Positions 1 to 5,359 of a DNA stretch of 5,754 nucleotides are shown piece after piece. Made by a program: the position numbers and the translations under genes. Position 1 is the stretch's first letter. The number at the start of each line of letters is the position of its first letter. The notes beneath the pieces were generated by a model, which worked only from the letters and a program-made list of their open reading frames with translations, searched no databases and was not told the origin of the DNA. The DNA is from Treponema sp. (GTDB lineage Bacteria > Spirochaetota > Spirochaetia > Treponematales > Treponemataceae), in assembly GCA_016296575.1 (NCBI GenBank), contig JAEDJA010000055.1:1-5754 (forward strand), read 5' to 3'.

Positions 1-2
1 TT

Positions 3-932
3 AAGCTAAATCCACGTTTTTGCAAAAAAATCAGGAGACACAACATATTGTCTATGAAAATTGATGATGAGGTGTTTGAAAAGCTGTTTGATATTGTGGA
101 TTATCTTCCACACTATTTTGTAGGCTCCAATGCGGATTTGCCGATTGTTGGCGGCTCTATACTCAGCCATGAACATTTTCAGGGCGGAAATTACACCTTT
201 GCAATGGCAAAAGCACCCATTGAAACCGAGTTTGAAATAAAGGCTTACCCAGCTGTAAAAGCAGGGATTGTGAAATGGCCTATGTCGGTTATCCGTGTTG
301 CGTCCGAGGACAGAAAGCAGCTGTCGAAATGCTGTGCTGATATTCTTGCCAAATGGAGAGGGTACTCCGATGAAGGCGTGTTCATCTTTGCTGAAACAGA
401 TGGAGAACCGCACAACACAATTACTCCTATTGCAAGAAAAAACGGCAATGTTTACGAGTGCGACCTCGTACTCAGAAACAATATCACGACAGAGGAACGT
501 CCTCTTGGCGTATATCATCCAAATCCGTCGCTTCATCATATCAAGAAAGAAAACATCGGTCTGATTGAGGTTATGGGACTTGCAGTTCTTCCTGCAAGAC
601 TGGCAAAGGAAATGGATCTGCTTAAAACAGTAATGCTAAACAGAGAAAATCTTAATGCATATCCTGAACTTATACAGCATGCGCAGTGGGCAGAAGATAT
701 TTTGAAACGTAATCCTGATTTTAATAAAGACAATGCAAAATCGATTATCGAAGATGAAATCGGAAAGGCATTTCTTGAAGTGCTTGAAGATGCAGGTGTG
801 TTCAAAAGGAATGAGAACGGACAAAAAGCATTTAAGGAATTTATTACAAGCATCAATGAATACGTCGAGTCAAAACCACCTCAAAATACCGCCCTACCGT
901 TCTCGCCGCCGCACCTAACATCATCAACTTAA
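3..932 (+). CDS. galT: UDP-glucose--hexose-1-phosphate uridylyltransferase (class 2 GalT), C-terminal part, 5' partial
   Basis: GalT exchanges UMP between UDP-glucose and galactose-1-phosphate in the cytoplasmic Leloir pathway. The frame is open to the left edge; counting from the TTG at 48, 294 residues follow. The catalytic region is clear: VGSNADLPIVGGS (residues 25-37) leads into SHEHFQGG, whose H41-x-H43 pair corresponds to the HxH nucleophile motif. A second family block, SLHHIKKENIGLIEVMGLAVLP, lies near residues 161-182, followed by a helical C-terminus (KAFLEVLEDAGVFKR). Class 2 GalTs are usually about 490-500 residues, so roughly 200 N-terminal residues are absent. The residues encoded by 3-47 do not look like GalT, so the gene may be broken there rather than simply cut by the window. 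AGGAG at 33-37 lies 10 nt before the TTG, perhaps by chance. The last ~20 residues (proline/serine/threonine-rich) are atypical, and the stop codon lies inside the IS repeat. Family certain; functionality doubtful. Confidence 0.85.
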   Translation, partial: KLNPRFCKKIRRHNILSMKIDDEVFEKLFDIVDYLPHYFVGSNADLPIVGGSILSHEHFQGGNYTFAMAKAPIETEFEIKAYPAVKAGIVKWPMSVIRVASEDRKQLSKCCADILAKWRGYSDEGVFIFAETDGEPHNTITPIARKNGNVYECDLVLRNNITTEERPLGVYHPNPSLHHIKKENIGLIEVMGLAVLPARLAKEMDLLKTVMLNRENLNAYPELIQHAQWAEDILKRNPDFNKDNAKSIIEDEIGKAFLEVLEDAGVFKRNENGQKAFKEFITSINEYVESKPPQNTALPFSPPHLTSST

Positions 933-933
933 G
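915..933 (+). repeat. Left terminal inverted repeat of the IS remnant
   Basis: CTAACATCATCAACTTAAG is the exact reverse complement of 1463-1481. Outside the 19 perfect bases, 5 of the next 7 also pair (908-914 with 1482-1488). On the right that stretch also reads as aldo/keto reductase codons, so the extension may be accidental. The stop codon of the galT fragment (TAA, 930-932) lies within this repeat. Confidence 0.85.
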
Positions 934-935
934 AA

Positions 936-1412
936 TTAAAAACTGTTTTTTTGATTTGCAGAGTACTTATTTGCTTTCCTGAATGTCCTTTTTTGAGAAA
1001 TTGATAATCGTTTGGGAAGCAGATATTTCTGCATGTCTTTTTCTAGGGTTTTCATTAGATTGTATCTTTTTCTTCCATTCTCTTCCAAAAGAATCTTTAT
1101 AAAATCCTGTGAAAAAAGTCCAATCGTCATGTTTTCATTTAAATGCTGGTGATATTTTGATTCTTTTTTCGTCGGATTTCAAAATGCCTGTTTAGAGATT
1201 TCTTCTCTGTCTTTAAGCTTAAAAAAATTTCTTAATTCCATTGCACACGTCTGTTTTTTGCTTGTCATGATACTTATTATAATATCACAAACAGGCATTT
1301 TTCTTTTACGCGTGAATGCTTTTTTATTTTTCCCCCTTGCTTTTCCTTCTGCTTCCTTTGAATATAATTTTTTCTGATTTTCTTCCCATCTATTCTTAAA
1401 TGTTTCCCCCAT
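936..1412 (-). pseudogene. IS4-family transposase remnant: N- and C-terminal parts, middle deleted, one in-frame TGA
   Basis: The reading frame most likely starts at the ATG at 1412, preceded on the minus strand by AGGTGG with 5 nt spacing; a GTG at 1421 is also open. The N-terminal part runs to a TGA at 1179-1181 and contains KAFTRKRKMPVCDIIISIMT and MELRNFFKLKDREEISKQAF, typical of the N-terminal domain of IS4-family (DDE) transposases. In the same frame after the TGA, the sequence continues NPTKKESKYHQHLNENMTIG and then FIKILLEENGRKRYNLMKTL to the terminal KANKYSANQKNSF, which resembles the usual basic IS4-family C-terminus. The DDE catalytic core that should lie between is absent, so the junction is at about 1130-1180. 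The product would be inactive even if the TGA were read through. The two short open frames here (936-1130 and 1179-1421) are halves of one gene, not separate genes. Confidence 0.72.
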
Positions 1413-1462
1413 TTTTTCCACCTAAGGAATTTTACTTTATTTTGAAATTTTTAAATAGTGGG

Positions 1463-1481
1463 CTTAAGTTGATGATGTTAG
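1463..1481 (-). repeat. Right terminal inverted repeat of the IS remnant
   Basis: CTTAAGTTGATGATGTTAG is a perfect inverted copy of 915-933. Its outer edge (TAG at 1479-1481) gives an in-frame stop immediately before the aldo/keto reductase remnant, so the reductase reading frame begins abruptly at the repeat boundary. Confidence 0.85.
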
Positions 1482-1772
1482 TCGCGGCTTGGCACTGATT
1501 ATCTGGATTTCTATCACTTCTGGGTAATCAACAGGGATTGCTTCGACAATGTCATTATGGCGCAGGATCCGTTAAACGATGCGCAGAAGGCAAAGGATTA
1601 TGGGCTGACAGAGCATGCACAGAAGATGTTTGATGAGTATGTGGAAAAGGGTGGAAAGCTTCGCGAGTCCTGCATTAACTGCGGATACTGCGAGCGAAAG
1701 TGCCCGCAGCATCTGCAGATCAGACAAGAGCTTGATAAGGTCGAAGCTCTTGTCAGAGATATTAGAAAATAG
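1482..1772 (+). pseudogene. Aldo/keto reductase remnant with C-terminal 4Fe-4S motif, internally deleted and 5'-truncated
   Basis: The frame is open from the IS boundary to a TAG at 1770-1772. The first residues, SRLGTDYLDFYHFWVINRDC, match the strand carrying LGTDYLDFY in aldo/keto reductases of the COG1453 type. A second block, NDAQKAKDYGLTEH, matches the helix that normally precedes the 'HIGFSFH' strand. The protein then jumps directly to AQKMFDEYVEKGGKLRE and SCINCGYCERKCPQH, a Cys-x2-Cys-x2-Cys-x3-Cys-Pro single 4Fe-4S cluster motif close to the normal C-terminus. Roughly half of the TIM barrel between these blocks is missing, as is everything before LGTDY. From the ATG at 1557 a 71-residue protein could be read, but no Shine-Dalgarno sequence precedes it and that start lies inside the domain. 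It is a decay product. Its end overlaps the convergent GH31 gene by 11 bases. The ferredoxin-like motif is certain; the AKR assignment is likely. Confidence 0.7.
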
Positions 1773-3738
1773 AGAGGATATCGCTTCCCTCTTTTACGAA
1801 AGCAATGAACTCATCAAGCTTAGCCTGACAGGTAATGGTAGTGCCACCGCAGAATTTCTCCTTTGTGGAGGTGCGAATCCAGTTACCTGCGGGCAGATAA
1901 ACCTCGCGGCTTGTTGCGCCCTGCTCATAGATCGGTGCAAAGAGGATTTCCGAGCCATACAGATACTGATCCTCCAGGGTGTAGCAGACAGGATCCTCGG
2001 GATAATCAAAGAACATGGGACGCATGATCGGAGCGCCTGTTTTGGCGTTGATATCCATATATTTGCAGGTGTAGTCCATAAGGCGTTCACGAAGTTCGAT
2101 CAGACTCTTGAGAATCGGATAATTTGCTTCGCCGAAGGACCAGATCTCGTTATCTCCGCCGCTTGGCTCGATAATGCCGGGATTCTTTTCCACAAAGTCG
2201 GACTGCTTCTGGCGGGAGCCATGTAGACGCATAACAGGGCAGAACACGCCGAACTGGAACCAACGGACAATCAGTTCCCTGAAGTAATCGCTCTCAATAT
2301 CTGCGCCCCAGAAGCCGCCGATATCTGAGTTCCACCAGGGAATTCCGCACATACCCATGGACAGACCGCTCTTGATGCTCATCTTGAGATTCTCAAAGGT
2401 GGAGTTGATGTCCCCGTTCCACACGATAGCGCCGTACCGCTGACTTCCCGGGTAGGCTGCTCTGGTGAGCGAGAGGATCTCCTCCTCACCCTCTTTTTGT
2501 AATCCGTCATAAAAGGTTTTTACATAATAATAGGGATAGAGCTGTGCAACCTGTGCACCATTACCGAGATAGTATTTCAGATGCCCCGGCTGCTGTGGAT
2601 GTACCTCGGGCTCGGCCTCGTCAAGCCAGAAGGTTTTGATGCCGTAGCTGTAATAGTTCTGTTTTGCTTTCTCCCATACAAATTCGCGGGTCTCAGGGTT
2701 CATAAAATCGACGAAGGCCTGCTGTCCATGGAAATCGAAGGTTCCAAACTGACCGTTCTCGGTGCGTACCAGCATGTTGGCCTCATTCATGGTCTCATAG
2801 TTTTCACTATTGGGATTGATTGTTGGCCAGATTGAGACAACCGGCTCGATATCCATTGAGCGAAGTTCGTCGATCATTGCCTGCGGATCGGGCCAGTATT
2901 TGGGATCAAATTTCCACTCGCCCTGCTCAGTCCAGTGGAAGAAATCGATGACAATGGCATGAATCGGGATGCCGAGCTTCTTATACTGTCTGGCAACGGA
3001 CAGAAGCTCATCCTGACTCTCATAGCGAAGCTTACACTGCCAGAAGCCGGAAGCCCACCTGGGGAATTTGGGAGCATATCCGGTCAGGTCGCAGTAGAGC
3101 TTCATGACATCTGCAGGAGTCTCCCCGGCATAGACGAAATAGTCGGCCTGATAAGCGCTGTCTGCGACAAACATCGTGTGGTTTCTTGTTGTCTCGCATC
3201 GTCCGGGTGCCGGATTATTCCAGAAAAAGCCGTAGCCCAAGGAGGAATAGAGAACCGGAAGCGTGGATTTTGTATTATAGTGGATAATCTGACAGGTTGC
3301 ACCCTTGCGGTCAAACAGATCGACCTGCTCCTGTCCCATACCATAGAAATGTTCCCCCTCGTTGGCGTCGAAGATGACCTGGATGCGGTAATGATCGCCC
3401 TCCACATGCTGGGTGCGGTTATTATAATCGCCTTCTAATCTGGTATGAAGAATCATTTTCTCGTTTCGATAATAGGTGATGATGCCGCCGCGCCAGAAAT
3501 TTCCGGCTTCAATGGTCGCGCGCATCATGCCGTTCTCGATCGTCGCAAAGTGCTCATCCCCCTCTGTTTTGCAGGAATCCTTGGTTGCTGGTGGCAGAAC
3601 AGTCCAGCTTTCATCGAGGATTTGGCTGTTTTTGGTGCTGCGGCAGCGCAGGCAGTTTTCCCCGTAGGGCTCGATGATGGTCAGCTCGTCCTTGCGCCTA
3701 AAGATCAGCTTGTTTTCAAGTACCGTGATTTTTCCCAT
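1762..3738 (-). CDS. Glycoside hydrolase family 31 alpha-glycosidase (alpha-glucosidase/alpha-xylosidase type)
   Basis: GH31 enzymes release terminal alpha-linked glucose or xylose by a retaining mechanism. The protein has 658 residues and no signal peptide, so it probably acts in the cytoplasm on imported oligosaccharides. An N-terminal beta-sandwich spans about 1-220 (HFYGMGQEQ at 130-138, SSLGYGFFWNNP at 165-176). The catalytic barrel follows at about 225-560, with VIDFFHW around D265, the nucleophile D373 in FWLDEAEPE, the acid/base D472 in WWNSDIGGF, and RLHG at 504-507. A C-terminal beta domain (YGSEILFAPIYEQGA, REVYLPAGNW) ends the protein at ILSIF. The FWLDEAEPE form is closer to XylS-like alpha-xylosidases than to MalA-type glucosidases, but substrate cannot be fixed by eye. 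The ATG at 3738 has AAGGAG 8 nt upstream. The gene diverges from the AraC regulator, a typical arrangement for local control. The 3' end overlaps the reductase remnant by 11 bases, and the C-terminus is on the short side for the family. Confidence 0.93.
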   Translation of the reverse strand: MGKITVLENKLIFRRKDELTIIEPYGENCLRCRSTKNSQILDESWTVLPPATKDSCKTEGDEHFATIENGMMRATIEAGNFWRGGIITYYRNEKMILHTRLEGDYNNRTQHVEGDHYRIQVIFDANEGEHFYGMGQEQVDLFDRKGATCQIIHYNTKSTLPVLYSSLGYGFFWNNPAPGRCETTRNHTMFVADSAYQADYFVYAGETPADVMKLYCDLTGYAPKFPRWASGFWQCKLRYESQDELLSVARQYKKLGIPIHAIVIDFFHWTEQGEWKFDPKYWPDPQAMIDELRSMDIEPVVSIWPTINPNSENYETMNEANMLVRTENGQFGTFDFHGQQAFVDFMNPETREFVWEKAKQNYYSYGIKTFWLDEAEPEVHPQQPGHLKYYLGNGAQVAQLYPYYYVKTFYDGLQKEGEEEILSLTRAAYPGSQRYGAIVWNGDINSTFENLKMSIKSGLSMGMCGIPWWNSDIGGFWGADIESDYFRELIVRWFQFGVFCPVMRLHGSRQKQSDFVEKNPGIIEPSGGDNEIWSFGEANYPILKSLIELRERLMDYTCKYMDINAKTGAPIMRPMFFDYPEDPVCYTLEDQYLYGSEILFAPIYEQGATSREVYLPAGNWIRTSTKEKFCGGTTITCQAKLDEFIAFVKEGSDILSIF

Positions 3739-3746
3739 AAGAATCG

Positions 3747-3752
3747 CTCCTT
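3747..3752 (-). promoter_or_regulatory. Ribosome binding site of the GH31 gene
   Basis: On the minus strand AAGGAG lies 8 nt upstream of the ATG at 3738, a strong Shine-Dalgarno sequence at optimal spacing. It fixes the start codon. Confidence 0.85.
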
Positions 3753-3766
3753 TTCTTTTTTAGTCA

Positions 3767-3781
3767 GCCGGGTGCACCGGC
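3767..3781 (-). promoter_or_regulatory. Short GC-rich inverted repeat in the GH31 leader
   Basis: GCCGG-GTGCA-CCGGC can form a five-pair G+C stem with a five-base loop. It stands out in an otherwise very AT-rich intergenic region and lies 15 nt upstream of the GH31 Shine-Dalgarno sequence, between it and the proposed -10 box. It has no T-run, so it is not an intrinsic terminator. It could be a protein-binding site, an mRNA-stabilising hairpin, or chance. Confidence 0.35.
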
Positions 3782-3804
3782 ATCGGGTTATTAAATTTTT
3801 ATAA

Positions 3805-3821
3805 TTGCATTATATTGCTAT
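3805..3821 (+). repeat. Direct repeat copy 1, candidate AraC operator
   Basis: TTGCATTATATTGCTAT matches 3857-3873 (TTACACTATATTGCTAT) at 15 of 17 positions in the same orientation, including 11 identical bases in a row. The offset is 52 bp, close to five helical turns, so both copies face the same side of the DNA. AraC-family monomers bind sites of about this length. This copy overlaps the proposed -10 box of the GH31 gene. Confidence 0.5.
3809..3814 (-). promoter_or_regulatory. Candidate -10 box of the GH31 promoter
   Basis: On the minus strand TATAAT is a perfect -10 hexamer, about 70 bases from the GH31 start codon. At 17-18 bp spacing the -35 position reads AAGATA or CAAGAT, a poor match to TTGACA. 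A good -10 with a weak -35 is usual for activator-dependent promoters, which fits control by the divergent AraC protein. The box overlaps the first of the two 17-bp repeats. AT-rich DNA gives TATAAT by chance, so this is a tentative call. Confidence 0.4.
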
Positions 3822-3835
3822 AATTAATAATTATC

Positions 3836-3863
3836 TTGACCAATTTAAAGAATTTGTTACACT
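3836..3863 (+). promoter_or_regulatory. Promoter of the AraC-family gene (TTGACC-16-TACACT with extended -10)
   Basis: TTGACC at 3836-3841 is followed after 16 bp by TACACT at 3858-3863, which is directly preceded by TGT (3855-3857), an extended -10 TGn motif. Transcription would begin at about 3870, only one or two bases before the ATG at 3872. The transcript would be essentially leaderless, agreeing with the lack of a Shine-Dalgarno sequence. Confidence 0.5.
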
Positions 3864-3873
3864 ATATTGCTAT
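3857..3873 (+). repeat. Direct repeat copy 2, candidate AraC operator
   Basis: TTACACTATATTGCTAT is the second copy of the 17-bp repeat. It covers the proposed -10 box and start codon of the regulator gene, a position suited to autorepression or to looping with copy 1. Confidence 0.5.
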
Positions 3874-4780
3874 GAGAGAACAAAATACATTATTGGAAAA
3901 CATAGATCACCATACCGGTGTCGGACATTTTAAGCTTCATCACATAAGAGTGGAGGAGGTTAACGAGAGCGCACTGTATCTTCATTGTCATCCCGAGGCG
4001 GAGCTTTTTTATCTGACAGAGGGTGAGATGACGATATTGGTGGAAGAGAAGCCGTATCATCTGAGGGCTGGCGAAGGGATTTTTATTCCTCCGAATCTGG
4101 TACACTGTGGGAAGAAGAAGCCATTGGACAGCTGCGAGTTTTATGCAGTGGTGTTCTCGGTTCAGTGGCTTTTGGGCTATTTGCGGCCGGAAAGTGGATA
4201 TTACACGCAGGCATTGGAAAACTGGCGCTTGGAATGCACCTATCTGATTGACGCAGACAGAGAGGAGAATGCGACCCTGTTAGAGGCACTTTCGAGAATC
4301 TGTCATGATACGGATGCTCCGATTGAAACCTATGAGCTGGGGCTTGCAGGGGAGCTGTTGATCTGCTTTCAGGAGCTGTACAATCATCATCTGATGCAGT
4401 TGGGGCACCGGCACCGGAAAGCCCCGGATCTTTTGCAGGCGGGCATCCAGAAAAGTCTTGATGAGATGAATGAGCATTACATGGAGGCTCTGACACTTTG
4501 CGATATGGCTGCCTGGGCCAATTACAGCGAGAGCCATTTCTGTCACCGCTTCAAGGCGCTGACAGGCTATGCTCCGTTTGAGTATCTGAACCGGCTTCGC
4601 ATCATCAAGGCAGCAGAGCTGCTTTGCAACAGCGAGGAGAAGATAACACAGATTGCCGGAAGCTGTGGATTTAATAATATCAGCTATTTTAACCGTAGCT
4701 TTCGCAAAATCATGGGTGTAAATCCCATGGAATATCGAAAAGAGAAAAAAACACTGGACATTATTGAAAAGATATACTAA
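3872..4780 (+). CDS. AraC-family transcriptional regulator with N-terminal cupin domain
   Basis: The 302-residue protein is a complete two-domain AraC-type regulator, the usual size. The N-terminal cupin has HCHPEAELFYLTEGEMTI (residues 39-56) and RAGEGIFIPPNLVHCG (66-80), the histidine-rich sugar-sensing fold. The C-terminal DNA-binding domain has two helix-turn-helix units: LTLCDMAAWANYSESHFCHR (207-226) and ITQIAGSCGFNNISYFNRSF (258-277), followed by the family signature ending GVNPMEYR. It probably binds an oligosaccharide and controls the divergent GH31 gene. The frame is open from a TTG at 3836, but that TTG forms the -35 box TTGACC and no ribosome site precedes it, so ATG 3872 is chosen. 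No Shine-Dalgarno sequence precedes this ATG either. Both domains are intact, in contrast to the gene downstream. Confidence 0.92.
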   Translation: MREQNTLLENIDHHTGVGHFKLHHIRVEEVNESALYLHCHPEAELFYLTEGEMTILVEEKPYHLRAGEGIFIPPNLVHCGKKKPLDSCEFYAVVFSVQWLLGYLRPESGYYTQALENWRLECTYLIDADREENATLLEALSRICHDTDAPIETYELGLAGELLICFQELYNHHLMQLGHRHRKAPDLLQAGIQKSLDEMNEHYMEALTLCDMAAWANYSESHFCHRFKALTGYAPFEYLNRLRIIKAAELLCNSEEKITQIAGSCGFNNISYFNRSFRKIMGVNPMEYRKEKKTLDIIEKIY

Positions 4781-4824
4781 TCCTGAATTATTCACAGAAC
4801 AGTATCTGAACTGATAACTGCGCC
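4781..4824. other. Short gap between the AraC gene and the macro pseudogene
   Basis: The 44 bases contain an imperfect inverted repeat (CAGTATC at 4800-4806 against GATAACTG at 4813-4820) without a T-run. I see no convincing terminator, promoter or ribosome binding site here. The absence of a signal for the macro gene fits its status as a remnant. Confidence 0.4.
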
Positions 4825-5321
4825 ATGGAAGATAAGTGGTTTTCCTATATGGATGAGAATACACTTTATGCCCACCGCAGCTGACCGGATATTGTATTTA
4901 CATTATTGAGATTAATGTAGAAACCGGGGTTCATGATGTGACTGTTAATAGAGATACGGAGCAGTATAGATGTAACAGTATTAATGAGGATATTAAGTCT
5001 GTTAATGATTTGCTTGACTGGTGGTCTGAGCCAAAACGTGGACGGGGTTTGGTTGAATCAGACATTCATGTGAGACAATGTGATATTACAACGCTTGAGT
5101 GTGATGCAATTGTAAATGCAGCAAATAAAAGCCTGCTTGGCGGAGGCGGTGTTGATGGTGCAATCCATAGAGCGGCAGGCCCTGAACTTCTGAATGAATG
5201 CAGGACGCTAAATGGTTGCGAGACAGGTGAAGCAAAGATTACAAAGGGATATCGCCTGCCTGCAAAATATGTTATTCATACGGTTGGGCCGATTTATTCA
5301 GGTAATGATTCAGATTCTTGA
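4825..5321 (+). pseudogene. Macro-domain (ADP-ribose-binding) protein, frameshifted and C-terminally truncated
   Basis: The ATG at 4825 opens MEDKWFSYMDENTLYAHRS and then meets TGA at 4882-4884. One base later the frame continues TGYCIYIIEINVETGVHDVT, VNRDTEQYRCNSINEDIKSV and NDLLDWW, the usual continuation of an N-terminal 'HRSWTGY' domain found fused to macro domains in Firmicutes. Inserting a single G (AGC TGG ACC instead of AGC TGA CC) restores W and the whole frame. The macro domain then runs from DIHVRQCDITTL through CDAIVNAANKSLLGGGGVDG, AIHRAAG and YVIHTVGPIYSG, covering the adenine/ribose-binding NAAN and GGGGVDGAIHRAAG blocks. It stops at TGA 5319-5321 before the second loop (normally 'ISTGVYGFP'), so about half of the fold is missing. 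Macro domains bind ADP-ribose and some remove it from proteins; this copy should be inactive. No Shine-Dalgarno sequence precedes the ATG. Confidence 0.8.
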
Positions 5322-5345
5322 AAGTGGACAGTGGTATCAACCGAC

Positions 5346-5351
5346 GAGGAG
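5346..5351 (+). promoter_or_regulatory. Ribosome binding site of the membrane-protein gene
   Basis: GAGGAG lies 8 nt upstream of the ATG at 5360 and decides the start in favour of MNITSLEIAQ rather than the upstream codon at 5318, which overlaps the end of the macro pseudogene. Confidence 0.75.
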
Positions 5352-5359
5352 AAAAACAG

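Larger units (their letters stand above)
915..1481 (-). mobile_element. Internally deleted IS4-family insertion sequence (MITE-like derivative)
   Basis: A 567-bp unit is bounded by a perfect 19-bp inverted repeat and contains, on the minus strand, the beginning and the end of an IS4-family transposase without its middle. Full IS4-family elements are usually about 1.4-1.6 kb, so around 0.9 kb with the catalytic DDE core seems to have been lost. Both ends are preserved, so the unit could in principle have been moved in trans by a full-length relative. The flanks show no target duplication: bases before 915 (GCCGCAC) and after 1481 (TCGCGGC) do not form a direct repeat. They belong to two unrelated genes, galT on the left and an aldo/keto reductase on the right. 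I infer that recombination or adjacent deletion involving the IS joined these genes. Family assignment rests on motif recognition. Confidence 0.75.

Noticed and set aside
908..914. Extension of the IS inverted repeat outward to 908/1488
   Set aside because: Five of seven bases pair, but on the right these bases read as reductase codons (S-R-L), so the match may be chance; the perfect 19-bp repeat is taken as the end.
1773..1795. AGAGG-N10-CCTCTTTT as a terminator for the reductase gene
   Set aside because: The stem has only five pairs with a ten-base loop and a very short T-run, and it lies inside GH31 coding sequence.
1615..2226. Long plus-strand open frame of 203 codons
   Set aside because: It overlaps the reductase remnant in another frame and the antisense of GH31; its product shows no family motif and it is a shadow of those genes.
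2935..3438. Plus-strand 167-codon open frame opposite GH31
   Set aside because: It is entirely antisense to the intact GH31 barrel and has no ribosome site; a shadow frame.
3836..3871. TTG start giving the AraC protein 12 extra residues
   Set aside because: The TTG is the start of a good -35 box, no ribosome site precedes it, and the extra residues are not typical of the family.
4280..4864. Minus-strand 194-codon open frame opposite the AraC gene
   Set aside because: It is antisense to a well-supported regulator and crosses into the macro remnant; no motif seen.
4938..5321. Independent 127-residue macro protein starting at GTG 4938
   Set aside because: The GTG lies inside the conserved N-terminal domain, which continues upstream through the frameshift; no ribosome site is present.
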